DNA of 52,970 nt. Source: an uncultured Selenomonadales bacterium (lineage in GTDB: Bacteria; Bacillota; Negativicutes; Selenomonadales; Selenomonadaceae). A program made the translations under genes and the position numbers. Of this stretch, positions 8,188-17,300 are shown piece by piece. The stretch lies in the NCBI GenBank assembly GCA_947304355.1, contig CAMZAX010000015.1, positions 1-52,970 of the forward strand, given 5' to 3'. The notes beneath the pieces were generated by a model. That model had not been told where the DNA came from. It saw only the letters and a program-made list of their open reading frames with translations, and did not search any database. Position 1 is the stretch's first letter; every line of letters begins with the position of its first letter.

Positions 8188-9303
8188 ATGGACGAAGGCG
8201 GAGTGATTTACTTCATATGGAACCGCGTCAACGGCAAGCGATACGTCGGGCAGACCACAAAGCCGTTGGAGGCGCGAATGGCACAACACATGCACGGCGA
8301 CATCGTCGTCGACAAGGCGATTCAAAAGTACGGCATTGAAAATTTCCGTTACGGCGTCATCAAAACTTGCGCGACGCGTGAAGAACTCAACTATTGGGAA
8401 AAATATTTCATCGTTGCGCTTAAAAGCAAAGCCACTTACGGCTACAACATGACTGACGGCGGTGACGGGGTAGTCGGTTGGACTGACGAAATGCGCAAAC
8501 GCGTTTCTGTGGCACTCACAGCCAAGAAAAAATCGCCCGAACATTGTGCAAACCTTTCAGCGGCTCAAATCGAACGATTCAAAGACCCCGCCGAACACGC
8601 AAAACTTTCTGCGTCGAAATCGGGCGAAAAACATCCTTTCTTCGGCAAGCACCACACGAAAGAGCACTGCGAACATATCGCGGCGGGATTGCGCGCCCAC
8701 AAAAGGACGCCCGAACATTGCGCAAATATTTCTAAGGCGAAAACCGGCAAATCTCCCAAGGACGAAACGCGCGACCACATGTCGGAATCGCGGAGCGGCG
8801 AAAAAAATCACAACTACGGCAAGCCCCGCGAACAGGAAACTTGCGTGCAAATCTCGGCGAAGAATCGCGCCGAAAGTGTCTACCCGAATCTTGTCGCCGA
8901 ATTGGAAGCGCGGCAAATGACGTATACGGCACTTGCAACCGTTTTGGGATTGGTGACCGTCTCGGATAAGATGCGCGGCAGAAGAGGAAAAATTTTCTCG
9001 GACGAACAAACTGCCAAGCTCGTCGCATTTTTCGGCAAGCCCGCTGAATATTTGCTTTATCGCGACGAAACGATTTGCTTGCAACCCGTGACGGATCGGC
9101 GTAAGAGCCCGTACAAAAATTTAATTGCGGAAATGGACGCACGGAACATGTCCTATCCCATGCTCACGGAAGTGCTCGGCTCGTCAAAGCAATCTGTTTT
9201 CAAAAAAATGCGCGGCGAACGCACTTTCAAAAACAGCGAAAAAAAGAGACTTGCCGAAATCTTTGACAAGTCTGCAGAGTATCTCCTTCAGCGTTTCGAG
9301 TAA
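8188..9303 (+). CDS. Free-standing GIY-YIG homing-type endonuclease with NUMOD3 repeats and duplicated C-terminal domain
   Basis: Residues 1-95 are a GIY-YIG nuclease domain (GVIYFIWNRVNGKRYVGQTT, conserved Arg in LEARM, catalytic Glu in NYWEKYFI). Next come several NUMOD3-type DNA-binding repeats (SPEHCANLSAA, TKEHCEHIAAGLRAH, TPEHCANISKAKTGK; SGEKHPFFGK and SGEKNHNYGK). The last 130 residues hold two copies of a helix-rich unit (LVAELEARQMTYTALATVLG...AEYLL and LIAEMDARNMSYPMLTEVLG...AEYLL) that looks like an XRE/Cro-type helix-turn-helix. The ATG at 8188 opens directly on the nuclease domain; a longer frame from 8077 has no support. Such genes are selfish or phage-derived. It ends three bases from the convergent ATPase gene. 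Confidence 0.85.
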   Translation: MDEGGVIYFIWNRVNGKRYVGQTTKPLEARMAQHMHGDIVVDKAIQKYGIENFRYGVIKTCATREELNYWEKYFIVALKSKATYGYNMTDGGDGVVGWTDEMRKRVSVALTAKKKSPEHCANLSAAQIERFKDPAEHAKLSASKSGEKHPFFGKHHTKEHCEHIAAGLRAHKRTPEHCANISKAKTGKSPKDETRDHMSESRSGEKNHNYGKPREQETCVQISAKNRAESVYPNLVAELEARQMTYTALATVLGLVTVSDKMRGRRGKIFSDEQTAKLVAFFGKPAEYLLYRDETICLQPVTDRRKSPYKNLIAEMDARNMSYPMLTEVLGSSKQSVFKKMRGERTFKNSEKKRLAEIFDKSAEYLLQRFE

Positions 9304-9306
9304 TCT

Positions 9307-11976
9307 TTATTTCGAGCCCATGATTAATTTTCGGCAAATGTCGACAGGAATAATCGTGAACGCCATCGCAATGGTGAACGCCCACTCACTAGCCGTCAAA
9401 CCGTAGCAACGCAGGACTGCACCGCCGAATTGCGTCATTATCACCTGCAGAACGACAATCAATCCCATGACGCGCAGGAAGCCGGGATTTTCGCCGATAT
9501 GCTCAAAAAGATTTATCGTAGTCGTTCGGGTGTTGAATGCGTTGAAAACGGCCATGAAGATGAAGAACGCGAAGTAGGAGGTCAGGACGTACACTGAATC
9601 ATCGCCGAACATTATGTTGACGCCCGGCGGATTCACGTCTCTGAAGTGACTGGTCGAGAAATCCGTTAGCAGAAAAACCAAACTCGTTACAAAGCACCAC
9701 GCAGCCCCTGTACCGATTGCCGACATCATATAGGGGCTGATAATTTTTTCGTCGCGTTTCTTAGGTTTTTCTTCCATGTAGCGCGAAAGAGCAGGTTCGC
9801 CACCGAATGCCAGAGCTGCGAGAACATCCATGACCAAATTCACGAAAAGTATCTGAATTATTGACAATGGATTTTCCAGTCCCAACAGCGGGCAGACGAA
9901 CGAAATCATAACCGCCGCGACGTTGATCGTCAACTGAAACACGATAAATTTTCGGATATTATTAAATATTGTGCGACCGTAGAGAATCGCTTTGCCTATC
10001 GATTTGAAGTTGTCGTCGAGGATAACGATTTCGCTGGCTTCCTTCGCGACTTCGGTGCCGCCGCCCATTGCAAAGCCGACGTCAGCTTTTTTCAGCGCGG
10101 GCGAATCGTTGACGCCGTCGCCCGTCATGCCGACAACCAAGTTCAGCTCTTGCGCCAAACGAACGAGCCGGCTTTTATCGGTGGGCAGAGCGCGCGCGAT
10201 AACGCGAATCTTCGGCAGAGCCTGTTTAACTTCGTCGTCGCTCATGGCGTTGAGTTCGGCACTGGTGATAACAATCGCGTCGTCAATCTCAATCAAGCCC
10301 GCTTCCTTCGCAATCGCCTGCGCGGTCTCCTTGCGGTCGCCGGTAATCATGACGACTTGCACGCCTGCCGAGTGAACTTGTTCGATAGCTTTAATCGCGT
10401 CGGGTCTCACGTCGTCGCGAATGCCCGTGACGCCAACGAACGTCAAGCCGCTGTCGGGGATGTTGCCGTCGACAACTTCACCGTCGTAGGTGACGAGCGC
10501 AAGAGTGCGAATGGCGCGGTTGGCAAGTTCGTCGATTTTGGCGTTTATCGCGGCGGTCGAGGCAAGCGGTTGCTTGAGCCCGTCGCTGTCGTAGTAGTAA
10601 CTGCATTTGTCAAGCAAACGTTCGGGCGCGCCCTTAATCAGCCACAAGTTGTAATCGCCGCTGACTTTCGCCATGGAATATTTCTTCGCGCTGTCGAAAG
10701 GTACCGTGTCGCCGACAGTGACGTTGGGCGGCGTGTCCTTGCCGATTAAAAAGCCGAGCAACGCTCTGTCCGTCATGTTGCCGCCGACAATTTTATCGCC
10801 CGTGATGACTGCGCCGTTGTTGAATCGAATCGACAACGACACCAGCGATTGAAGTTTCGCGCCGAGCTTGTCGAAAGTCTCCGTGAAATTCGCCGTGCCG
10901 TCAATGAATGTGACGACTTCAAGCAAGCCTTTGGTTATCGTGCCGGTCTTGTCGCTGAAAAGCAAGTTCAAACTGCCCGCCGTTTCGATACCTGAAATTT
11001 TGCGGACAAGGACGTTGTCTTTTAACATCTTGCCCATATTCTGCGCGGACACGATTGAAATCATGAGCGGCAAGCCTTCGGGCACCGCCATGACGATAAT
11101 TATGACGGCGAGCATGACCGCTTCGACGAGGCTGTTGAGAATGTTCATCCAGTCGGAGCAGTAAACGGAGATTTGCGCCCAGTCAAAGCCGTGCTGAATA
11201 AAAATCCTCTCGAACATGAACGCAAAGGCAATCGCGATACCGCCCGTGTAACCGAACTTGGAAATTTGCCCCGCAAGGTCGCCGAGCTTAAGTTTCAACG
11301 GAGTGTCGCGGTCTTCGTCGATTTGCAATTCGCCCGCGATTTTGCCGTAAACGGTGTTGTCGCCCAGCGTGACGGTGCGCATCGTCGCCGAGCCGCCCGC
11401 AACGACAGCCGCGCGGAAGACTTTGTGCGGGTTGAGGAAGTCGGTGCTTTGCGCGGATTCGGCGGCAGTAGCGTCGTCGGGTGCGGGAGTTTTTTCCTCT
11501 TCCTTCGCCTCGCCGTTTAGAATCGATTGGTCGACGTTGATTGAGCCGTCGATTATCACGCCGTCGGCAGGAATTTTGTCGCCCGTCTGCAAAAGGACGC
11601 AATCGCCCATGGTTATATCGTTAATCGGAATTTCGGTAACGACGCCGTTGCGATAGACTTTGCATTTAATCAGCGACGCTTCGCCCTGGAGTTTTTGGAA
11701 CGCGCTTTCGTTGCTGTATTCCGAAAAAGTCGAAACCAGCGTAGCGAGCAAAACCGCAATCGCTATGCCGACGGATTCGTACCACTCCGATTTGCCCATG
11801 AACGCAAAGAACACGTTCAGAGCCAGCGCAAAGATTAAAATTTTGATAATCGGGTCGTCAAAGTTGCCCTTGAGCTTGTCCCAGAAACCTTCGCGGGCTT
11901 GTTCGGTTATGCTGTTGTCGCCGAATTTCGCTTTGGCTTCTTGGACTTGCGCGTCAGTCAAACCTGTGATTTTCAA
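9307..11976 (-). CDS. Calcium-transporting P-type ATPase (P2 type)
   Basis: An 889-residue inner-membrane pump expected to export Ca2+ using ATP. The order is classical: actuator domain (DKIPADGVII, the TGE equivalent reads NGEA), the membrane motif VMAVPEGLPL that carries the P2-type ion site, phosphorylation site DKTGTIT with Asp near 342, KGAPE nucleotide-binding motif, TGDGVNDSPALKKADVG hinge near 615, then the C-terminal membrane helices. The actuator NGEA in place of the usual TGES deserves a check. The start is a TTG at 11976, with GGAGG seven bases upstream and no closer ATG. It is the last gene of the terD-terD-nucleosidase operon (15 bases after the previous stop), which ties calcium pumping to TerD calcium binding. 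Confidence 0.9.
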   Translation of the reverse strand: MKITGLTDAQVQEAKAKFGDNSITEQAREGFWDKLKGNFDDPIIKILIFALALNVFFAFMGKSEWYESVGIAIAVLLATLVSTFSEYSNESAFQKLQGEASLIKCKVYRNGVVTEIPINDITMGDCVLLQTGDKIPADGVIIDGSINVDQSILNGEAKEEEKTPAPDDATAAESAQSTDFLNPHKVFRAAVVAGGSATMRTVTLGDNTVYGKIAGELQIDEDRDTPLKLKLGDLAGQISKFGYTGGIAIAFAFMFERIFIQHGFDWAQISVYCSDWMNILNSLVEAVMLAVIIIVMAVPEGLPLMISIVSAQNMGKMLKDNVLVRKISGIETAGSLNLLFSDKTGTITKGLLEVVTFIDGTANFTETFDKLGAKLQSLVSLSIRFNNGAVITGDKIVGGNMTDRALLGFLIGKDTPPNVTVGDTVPFDSAKKYSMAKVSGDYNLWLIKGAPERLLDKCSYYYDSDGLKQPLASTAAINAKIDELANRAIRTLALVTYDGEVVDGNIPDSGLTFVGVTGIRDDVRPDAIKAIEQVHSAGVQVVMITGDRKETAQAIAKEAGLIEIDDAIVITSAELNAMSDDEVKQALPKIRVIARALPTDKSRLVRLAQELNLVVGMTGDGVNDSPALKKADVGFAMGGGTEVAKEASEIVILDDNFKSIGKAILYGRTIFNNIRKFIVFQLTINVAAVMISFVCPLLGLENPLSIIQILFVNLVMDVLAALAFGGEPALSRYMEEKPKKRDEKIISPYMMSAIGTGAAWCFVTSLVFLLTDFSTSHFRDVNPPGVNIMFGDDSVYVLTSYFAFFIFMAVFNAFNTRTTTINLFEHIGENPGFLRVMGLIVVLQVIMTQFGGAVLRCYGLTASEWAFTIAMAFTIIPVDICRKLIMGSK

Positions 11977-11991
11977 TTTTCAGCCTCCAAC

Positions 11992-12918
11992 TTAATTTTT
12001 CAACACGTCGCTGATGTAATCGTCAACGACAAGCAAAACAAATTCCTGACAAGTTTTCGCCGATTCAGCTACGTATTCGCGGCTGTTGGTTACGTTGTTG
12101 GACAGGACTCGAATCCCAATGAACGGCACGCCCGCATTTTGACAAACCTGCGCGACGACGTTGGTCTCCATTTCCTCGCAACTTGAGCCGTATTTGTCGT
12201 GCAGGAAGTTCATATAGTCGACGCATTCATACCACGTGTTGCCGGTGCCGATAACGCCCGTCGTGACGTTGAAATTTTTGTTCGCGTCGGCAACGGACTT
12301 CGCAACGCGCAACAACGTCGGGTCGGGGAAAAATTCCGTGTACGCTTGAAATTTTTTCGTCGTCGCGTCGTAAGCGTAAGTGCCGAGGTTTTCCTGCTTG
12401 GTCAAGTCAATGCCTGCGCCCGCCGCCGAATATGCGCTCCTGTAAGCACTGTTGTCGAAACTGCGTTCGCCGATAACGATGTCGCCGATTTTCAGCGCGG
12501 GGTCGTGACCGCCCGCCGTGCCCTGATTGATTACAGCGCAGGGATTGAACTTTTTAATCGCCAACGCCGTGGACGCCGCCGCGTTCGCCACGCCGATTTC
12601 CGTGCGCACGACGACGACGGGATAATCCTTGTAAGTGCCCGCGACGAACATGTAATTCAGCTCGCGGTAGACGATGGGATTTTTCAGCGCGCGAATCAGA
12701 ACTTCTGTCTCGGTGTTCATTGCGCCTTCGATTACAATCGGACGTTGACGGCTTTTGTAGGTGCCCTTGGCTTGCGGCAGAGTGGCATAAAATTTTTCAA
12801 TGTGCACGTTATATTTTTCTGCGGAGATGTCCTCCAGTTCAACGCCCAAATCTTGAGCCTGCGCGGGCGTCGTGAACAAAATCAAAGCCGCGCAGATTGT
12901 AAGCAAAAATTTGTTCAT
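11992..12918 (-). CDS. Secreted MTA/SAH nucleosidase-like protein (phosphorylase superfamily)
   Basis: A 308-residue protein with a clear signal peptide (MNKFLLTICAALILF, predicted cut after TPAQA). The mature part has the purine nucleoside phosphorylase/MTAN fold: EGAMNTETEV, VVVVRTEIGVANAAAS, VINQGTAGGHDPALKIGDIVIG, and EMETNVVAQVCQNAGVPFIGIRVLS. Cytoplasmic MTAN enzymes cleave adenine from methylthioadenosine or S-adenosylhomocysteine and carry a catalytic Asp in the motif RAISD; here the matching site reads RVLSN. The substrate is therefore uncertain: it may be a purine phosphorylase-like enzyme or a binding protein. It starts three bases after the TerD at 12922 and runs straight into the Ca2+ ATPase, so it belongs to that operon. 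Confidence 0.85.
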   Translation of the reverse strand: MNKFLLTICAALILFTTPAQAQDLGVELEDISAEKYNVHIEKFYATLPQAKGTYKSRQRPIVIEGAMNTETEVLIRALKNPIVYRELNYMFVAGTYKDYPVVVVRTEIGVANAAASTALAIKKFNPCAVINQGTAGGHDPALKIGDIVIGERSFDNSAYRSAYSAAGAGIDLTKQENLGTYAYDATTKKFQAYTEFFPDPTLLRVAKSVADANKNFNVTTGVIGTGNTWYECVDYMNFLHDKYGSSCEEMETNVVAQVCQNAGVPFIGIRVLSNNVTNSREYVAESAKTCQEFVLLVVDDYISDVLKN

Positions 12919-12921
12919 GAC

Positions 12922-13521
12922 TTATTTAAACCTTTTCGCCAAGTCGTTGAGCCCCGTGTCGCGTGTGCCGGAGCCGACCGCGTTGAATTTCCATTCGTCC
13001 TTGTAGCGATAAACTTCGCCGGCAATCATCGACAGCATATCGGTGTAGTCTTCGGTGAGGTTGAAGCGGCAAAGTTCCTCGTGCGTATCGGCGTCGACGA
13101 TTCGGATGTAGGCGTTTTTAATCATGCCGAAATGCTGTTTGCGTTCGACTGCCTGATAGATGTTGACGACGAAAATCAGCTTGTCGTAGCGGGCGGGTAT
13201 GTCGTCCAGTTTTACGAAAATCTGTTCGTCGTCGCCTTCGCCTTCGCCCGTGAGGTTGTCGCCCATGTGCTGAATCGCGCCGCTGCGGTGTTTGAGGTTC
13301 CCGAAATAAACCAAGTCATCGCGGTCGACGAATTTGCCGCCCTGGCAGACGAAAACCGACGCGTCGCAATCGATTTGGTCAACGTTGCCGAACAGTCGCT
13401 TGAAGAAACCGCCTTCGGGCTTTGCCGCGTCCCAGCCGAGACCGACCATCAGATTTGACAGCGTGCCGCCGTTGGTCTTTTTGAGCGAAACTTTTTGTCC
13501 CTTTTGCAGGTTGACTGCCAT
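12922..13521 (-). CDS. TerD-family protein (divergent)
   Basis: A 199-residue TerD-family protein: LQKGQKVSLKKTNGG, an extended insert (FFKRLFGNVDQ near residue 40) not present in the other two, IDCDASVFV, LVYFGNLKHRSGAI, calcium loop GDNLTGEGEGDDEQ, and GEVYRYKDEWKFNAVGSG. The C-terminus is shorter of the family ending (GTRDTGLNDLAKRFK), so it is the most divergent copy. GGAG lies upstream of the ATG at 13521. Second gene of the operon that begins at 14194; a heptamer repeat block fills the space between it and the first gene. Confidence 0.9.
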   Translation of the reverse strand: MAVNLQKGQKVSLKKTNGGTLSNLMVGLGWDAAKPEGGFFKRLFGNVDQIDCDASVFVCQGGKFVDRDDLVYFGNLKHRSGAIQHMGDNLTGEGEGDDEQIFVKLDDIPARYDKLIFVVNIYQAVERKQHFGMIKNAYIRIVDADTHEELCRFNLTEDYTDMLSMIAGEVYRYKDEWKFNAVGSGTRDTGLNDLAKRFK

Positions 13522-13542
13522 AATGAATTGCTCCTTTCAAGT

Positions 13543-13614
13543 GGCAAGGGAAAAGGGACAAGGGAAAAGTTTTCAGCTTATCTCTTGTCCCTTGTCCCTA
13601 GTCCCTTGTCCCTA
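13543..13614. repeat. CCCTTGT heptamer repeat block, inverted
   Basis: The block has two arms: AAGGGAAAAGGGACAAGGGA at 13548-13567 and, after a short spacer, the complementary-strand version built of TCCCTTG/TCCCTAG units at 13582-13614. The arms can pair into a long hairpin. The right arm ends one base before the stop codon (13616-13618) of the first terD. The same heptamer occurs at 27717-27754 and 51246-51277. Confidence 0.8.
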
Positions 13615-13615
13615 A

Positions 13616-14194
13616 TTACACGTTGACGCCGTAATTTTTGCCGAGCGAAGCCAAGCCGCCCTCGAAGCCCGAACCGATTGCGTTGAATTTCCATTCGCCC
13701 TTGTTGCGATAGAGTTCGCCGATAACGACCGCCGTCTCGATTGAAAAGTCTTCGCCCAGGTCGTAGCGGATGAGCTCCTTGCCGTTGGTGGCGTCCACGA
13801 CGCGGATAAAGGCGTTTTCCACTTGTCCGAAGTTCTGCTTGCGTTCTTCCGCCTCGTAAATCGTAACCGTGAAGTCAATCTTCTCGATGTCGGCAGGAAC
13901 TTTGCTCAGGTCGATTTTGATTTGCTCGTCGTCGCCTTCGCCCGCGCCCGTGAGGTTGTCGCCCATGTGTTCGACCGCGCCGCTCTTGTGCTTGAGGTTG
14001 CCGTAGAAAACGAAGTCGTCGTCGTCGCGAACCTTGCCGTTTGCGCCCAACATGAACACCGACGAATCCAGGTCGAAGTCTTTGCCGCCGTCGTATCTCT
14101 TTACGTCCCAGCCGAGCCCGATAAGGATTTCCTTCAAGCCGGGGTTTGTCTTCGTGAGGTCTACTTTCTGTCCTTTTTTCAAACTGACTGCCAT
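13616..14194 (-). CDS. terD: TerD-family calcium-binding stress protein
   Basis: A 192-residue canonical Ter[42 protein letters not shown], calcium loop [45 protein letters not shown]. The ATG at 14194 follows GGGAGG and opens on the family N-terminus. First gene of a four-gene operon (terD, terD, secreted nucleosidase-like, Ca2+ ATPase) driven by the promoter at 14233-14261. It resembles the 5140 copy much more than its operon partner, suggesting that the two came from a recent duplication or are kept similar by conversion. Confidence 0.92.
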   Translation of the reverse strand: MAVSLKKGQKVDLTKTNPGLKEILIGLGWDVKRYDGGKDFDLDSSVFMLGANGKVRDDDDFVFYGNLKHKSGAVEHMGDNLTGAGEGDDEQIKIDLSKVPADIEKIDFTVTIYEAEERKQNFGQVENAFIRVVDATNGKELIRYDLGEDFSIETAVVIGELYRNKGEWKFNAIGSGFEGGLASLGKNYGVNV

Positions 14195-14232
14195 GAGATT
14201 GAAACCTCCCAATAAAATTTTTAACAGCCGAT

Positions 14233-14261
14233 AATCTAACACAAGCCGAAAATATTTTCAA
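14233..14261 (-). promoter_or_regulatory. Promoter of the terD-terD-nucleosidase-Ca ATPase operon
   Basis: Minus strand TTGAAA (14261-14256), exactly 17 bases, TAGATT (14238-14233) with TGT upstream. Confidence 0.75.
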
Positions 14262-14304
14262 GTTCAACGCGCTATGTCACGCTTTTCGGAAAATTTCATG
14301 CCGC

Positions 14305-14333
14305 TTGAATCTTTGCCCAAATTCTGCTATCTT
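14305..14333 (+). promoter_or_regulatory. Promoter of the 1628-residue repeat protein
   Basis: TTGAAT at 14305-14310, 17-base spacer, TATCTT at 14328-14333 with TGC upstream. It is divergent from the ter promoter; the two -35 boxes are only about 43 bases apart, so shared control is possible. Confidence 0.65.
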
Positions 14334-14379
14334 GCCGCATATCGACGTTTCTTTTGCTTTCTAAGGAGGAGATTTTTTT

Positions 14380-17300
14380 ATGGCTGATTTTAATAACTCA
14401 ACGTCAAACACGATTATCGCCGGCTCTGCCGACGCCGATTCTATCCAAAACAACGGCGAGAACGTCTCCATCAACGCGGGCGAAGGCAACAATCGTATTA
14501 CCAACTTCGGCTACAACGTCACTGTCAATGCGGGCGCGGGTGCCGATTCCGTTTACAACTCCGGCAACGTCGTTTCTGTCAATTCAGGCGGCGGCGACGA
14601 TTCCGTTACCAACTCAGGCTCTGAAGTCACTGTCGACGCGGGCACGGGCAATGATTCCGTCAGCAATCGCAGTTCCGAAGTCACAATTTTTTCGGGCGGC
14701 GGCAACGATACTATTTCAAACAACGGCTCCGCAGTCTCTGTCGCGGCGGGCGCGGGTGCCGATTACATTTCCAATGCCTCGGTCGCTGCCAATGTCACTC
14801 TCGACGGCGGCGCGGGCTTGGACTCAATCACCAATTCCGGCAGACGTTCTTCAATCTCAGGCGGCGCGGGCAACGATTCACTTTCCAACAACGGCGCATA
14901 TGTCACGCTTAACGGCTCAGCAGGCGACGACACCATTTCCAACAGCGGCGCGAACGTCATTTTTCAATACGACGGCGGCATGGACGTTATCAACGGTTTC
15001 AACGACACCTCGACACTTCAGCTTTTGCAGGACGGTGCCGCCTTCCGCAACAACGGCAACGATTTAATTGTTACGCTCGGCGACGATTCTTTGACGATTA
15101 GCGGCGCGGCTACTCTCGGCGTCATTCCCATTTTCGACAAGGACGGCAACGAATCCGAACAGGAATTTGCCAACGAAGTTCTCGGCACAAGATACGCCGA
15201 CTACATAACCAACTACGCCCAAAATGTTGCCGTTTACGCCCTGGCAAGCAACGATACCGTTTCCAATTACGCCTCCAACGTTACAATCGACGCCGCCACC
15301 GGCAACGATTCTGTCTACAACCGCAGTTCCGAAGTTACAATCACTGCGGGCGCGGGCAACGATACCGTTTCAAACAGCGGCTCCGTTGTGTCAATCGTTT
15401 CGGGCGCGGGCAACGATTCTGTCTACAATTCGTCACTCGCTGCCTATGTCACAATCGACGGCGGCCTCGGCATGGATTCAATCGGCAACAGCAGCAGACG
15501 CTCTTCAATCTCAGGCGGCGCGGGCAACGATTCTGTCTACAATTCTTCGCTCGCTGCCTATGCCACGCTTAACGGCGGCGACGGCGACGACACTCTTAAT
15601 AACTACGGCAACTACGTCACGATAAACGGCGACGCGGGTAACGATTCAATCAACAACAGCGGCACCAACGTCGTGTTCCAATACAGTGGCGGCAATGACA
15701 TCATTCGCGGCTTCAACAAAACCTCGACGCTTCAGCTCATGCAAGACGGCGGCGACTTCCGCAACAACGGCACCGATCTGATTTTCCCGTTCGGCGACGA
15801 TTCGCTCACTCTTTCGGGCGCGGCAAGTATCGACGCGATTTTTATCCTCGACAAGGACGGCACTGCGATTGAACAGGCGGTCTCCAAAGATATTCTCGGT
15901 ACGCACTACGCCGATTACATCACCAACATCGCCCCGGGGGCAATGGTCAACGCCCTGGCGAGCAACGACACCGTTACCAACAGCGGTCTCTATTCGTCAA
16001 TCAACGCGGGCGACGGCGACGACTCCGTTTCCAACAGCGGCAGAGATTCTTCAATCTTCGGCGGCGCGGGTGCCGATTCCGTCTACAACACCGCCTCCTA
16101 CGTCACGATTGATACGGGCGACGGCAAAGACACCGTTCAAAACAGAAACGCACGGGTCTCAATCAGCATGGGCGAAGGCGATGACTATATAAGCAACCAG
16201 CAAGGCAACAACAATCTGCAAGCCAATTACGTGACAATCACGGGCGGCGAAGGCTCCGACACAATTAACAACAGTAACTGCAACAACGTCACCATAAGCG
16301 GCGAGGGCGGCAACGACTCCCTTTACAACAACTCCGGCTCGAACGTTTCAATCGACGGCGGCACAGGTAACGACACCCTTAACGCCTCAGGCTCCCATGC
16401 GACAATCGACGGCGGCGCAGGCAACGACCGTATCATAAACAGCAGTACATATTCTTCGGTTAATGGCGGCGAAGGCTCCGACACCGTAACCAATTCAGGC
16501 TCCAATGTCACGCTTACGGGCGGCGCGGGCAACGATTCAATCGCACTAAACGCCAATGCAAACAGATACGTCACTGTCGACGGCGGCGCAGGCGACGATT
16601 CCATTTCCGCAAGCTCCACTTACGATGAAAATGCCTCGAACGTCTCAATCAACGGCGGCGCAGGTGACGATTACATCAACAACCGCAATGACAACATCAC
16701 AATCGGCGGCGGCGCAGGTAACGATTCGCTCGTCAACAGCGGCAATAACGTCCTTTTGCAATACAGCGGCGGCAATGATTCAATCGTCGGGCTCAATCCC
16801 ACTTCGACGTTGCAGGTCATGCAGAGCGTGCAAAATGTTTCACTCAAGTCCAACGGTTCCGATCTGTTCATGACGGTCGGCAACGATACTCTTACACTGT
16901 CAGGCGCGGCTTACTATGACGAAGAAAATGCCATCGTCGACGCAGACGGCAACAAGTTGACTTACACCATTCAAAGGAAAGTCGCAGGCACGAAGGATGT
17001 CGACACCATAATCAACAACTTGAGAAACGCAACAATCGCGACGGGCGCGGGCAATGACACAATCGCCAACCTCGGCACAGTAAAAGTCTCAATAAGCGGC
17101 GGCGCGGGCAACGATTCAATCAAAAGCACGACAGCCACGCGCAGTGATTCACGCGCACTTGCCCTGTCAGACGAGGCAACATTAAACGGCGGCTCCGGCA
17201 ACGATTTCCTTCAAAACGACAGCGGCAACAACGTTTCAATCTCAGGCGGCGCGGGCAACGATTACATTTACAATAACTCGACGCGCAGACAGGAAGGCAG

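Noticed and set aside
7032-9303. A prophage or integrative element carrying the GIY-YIG gene
   Set aside because: No integrase, attachment-site repeats, tRNA or phage structural genes flank it.
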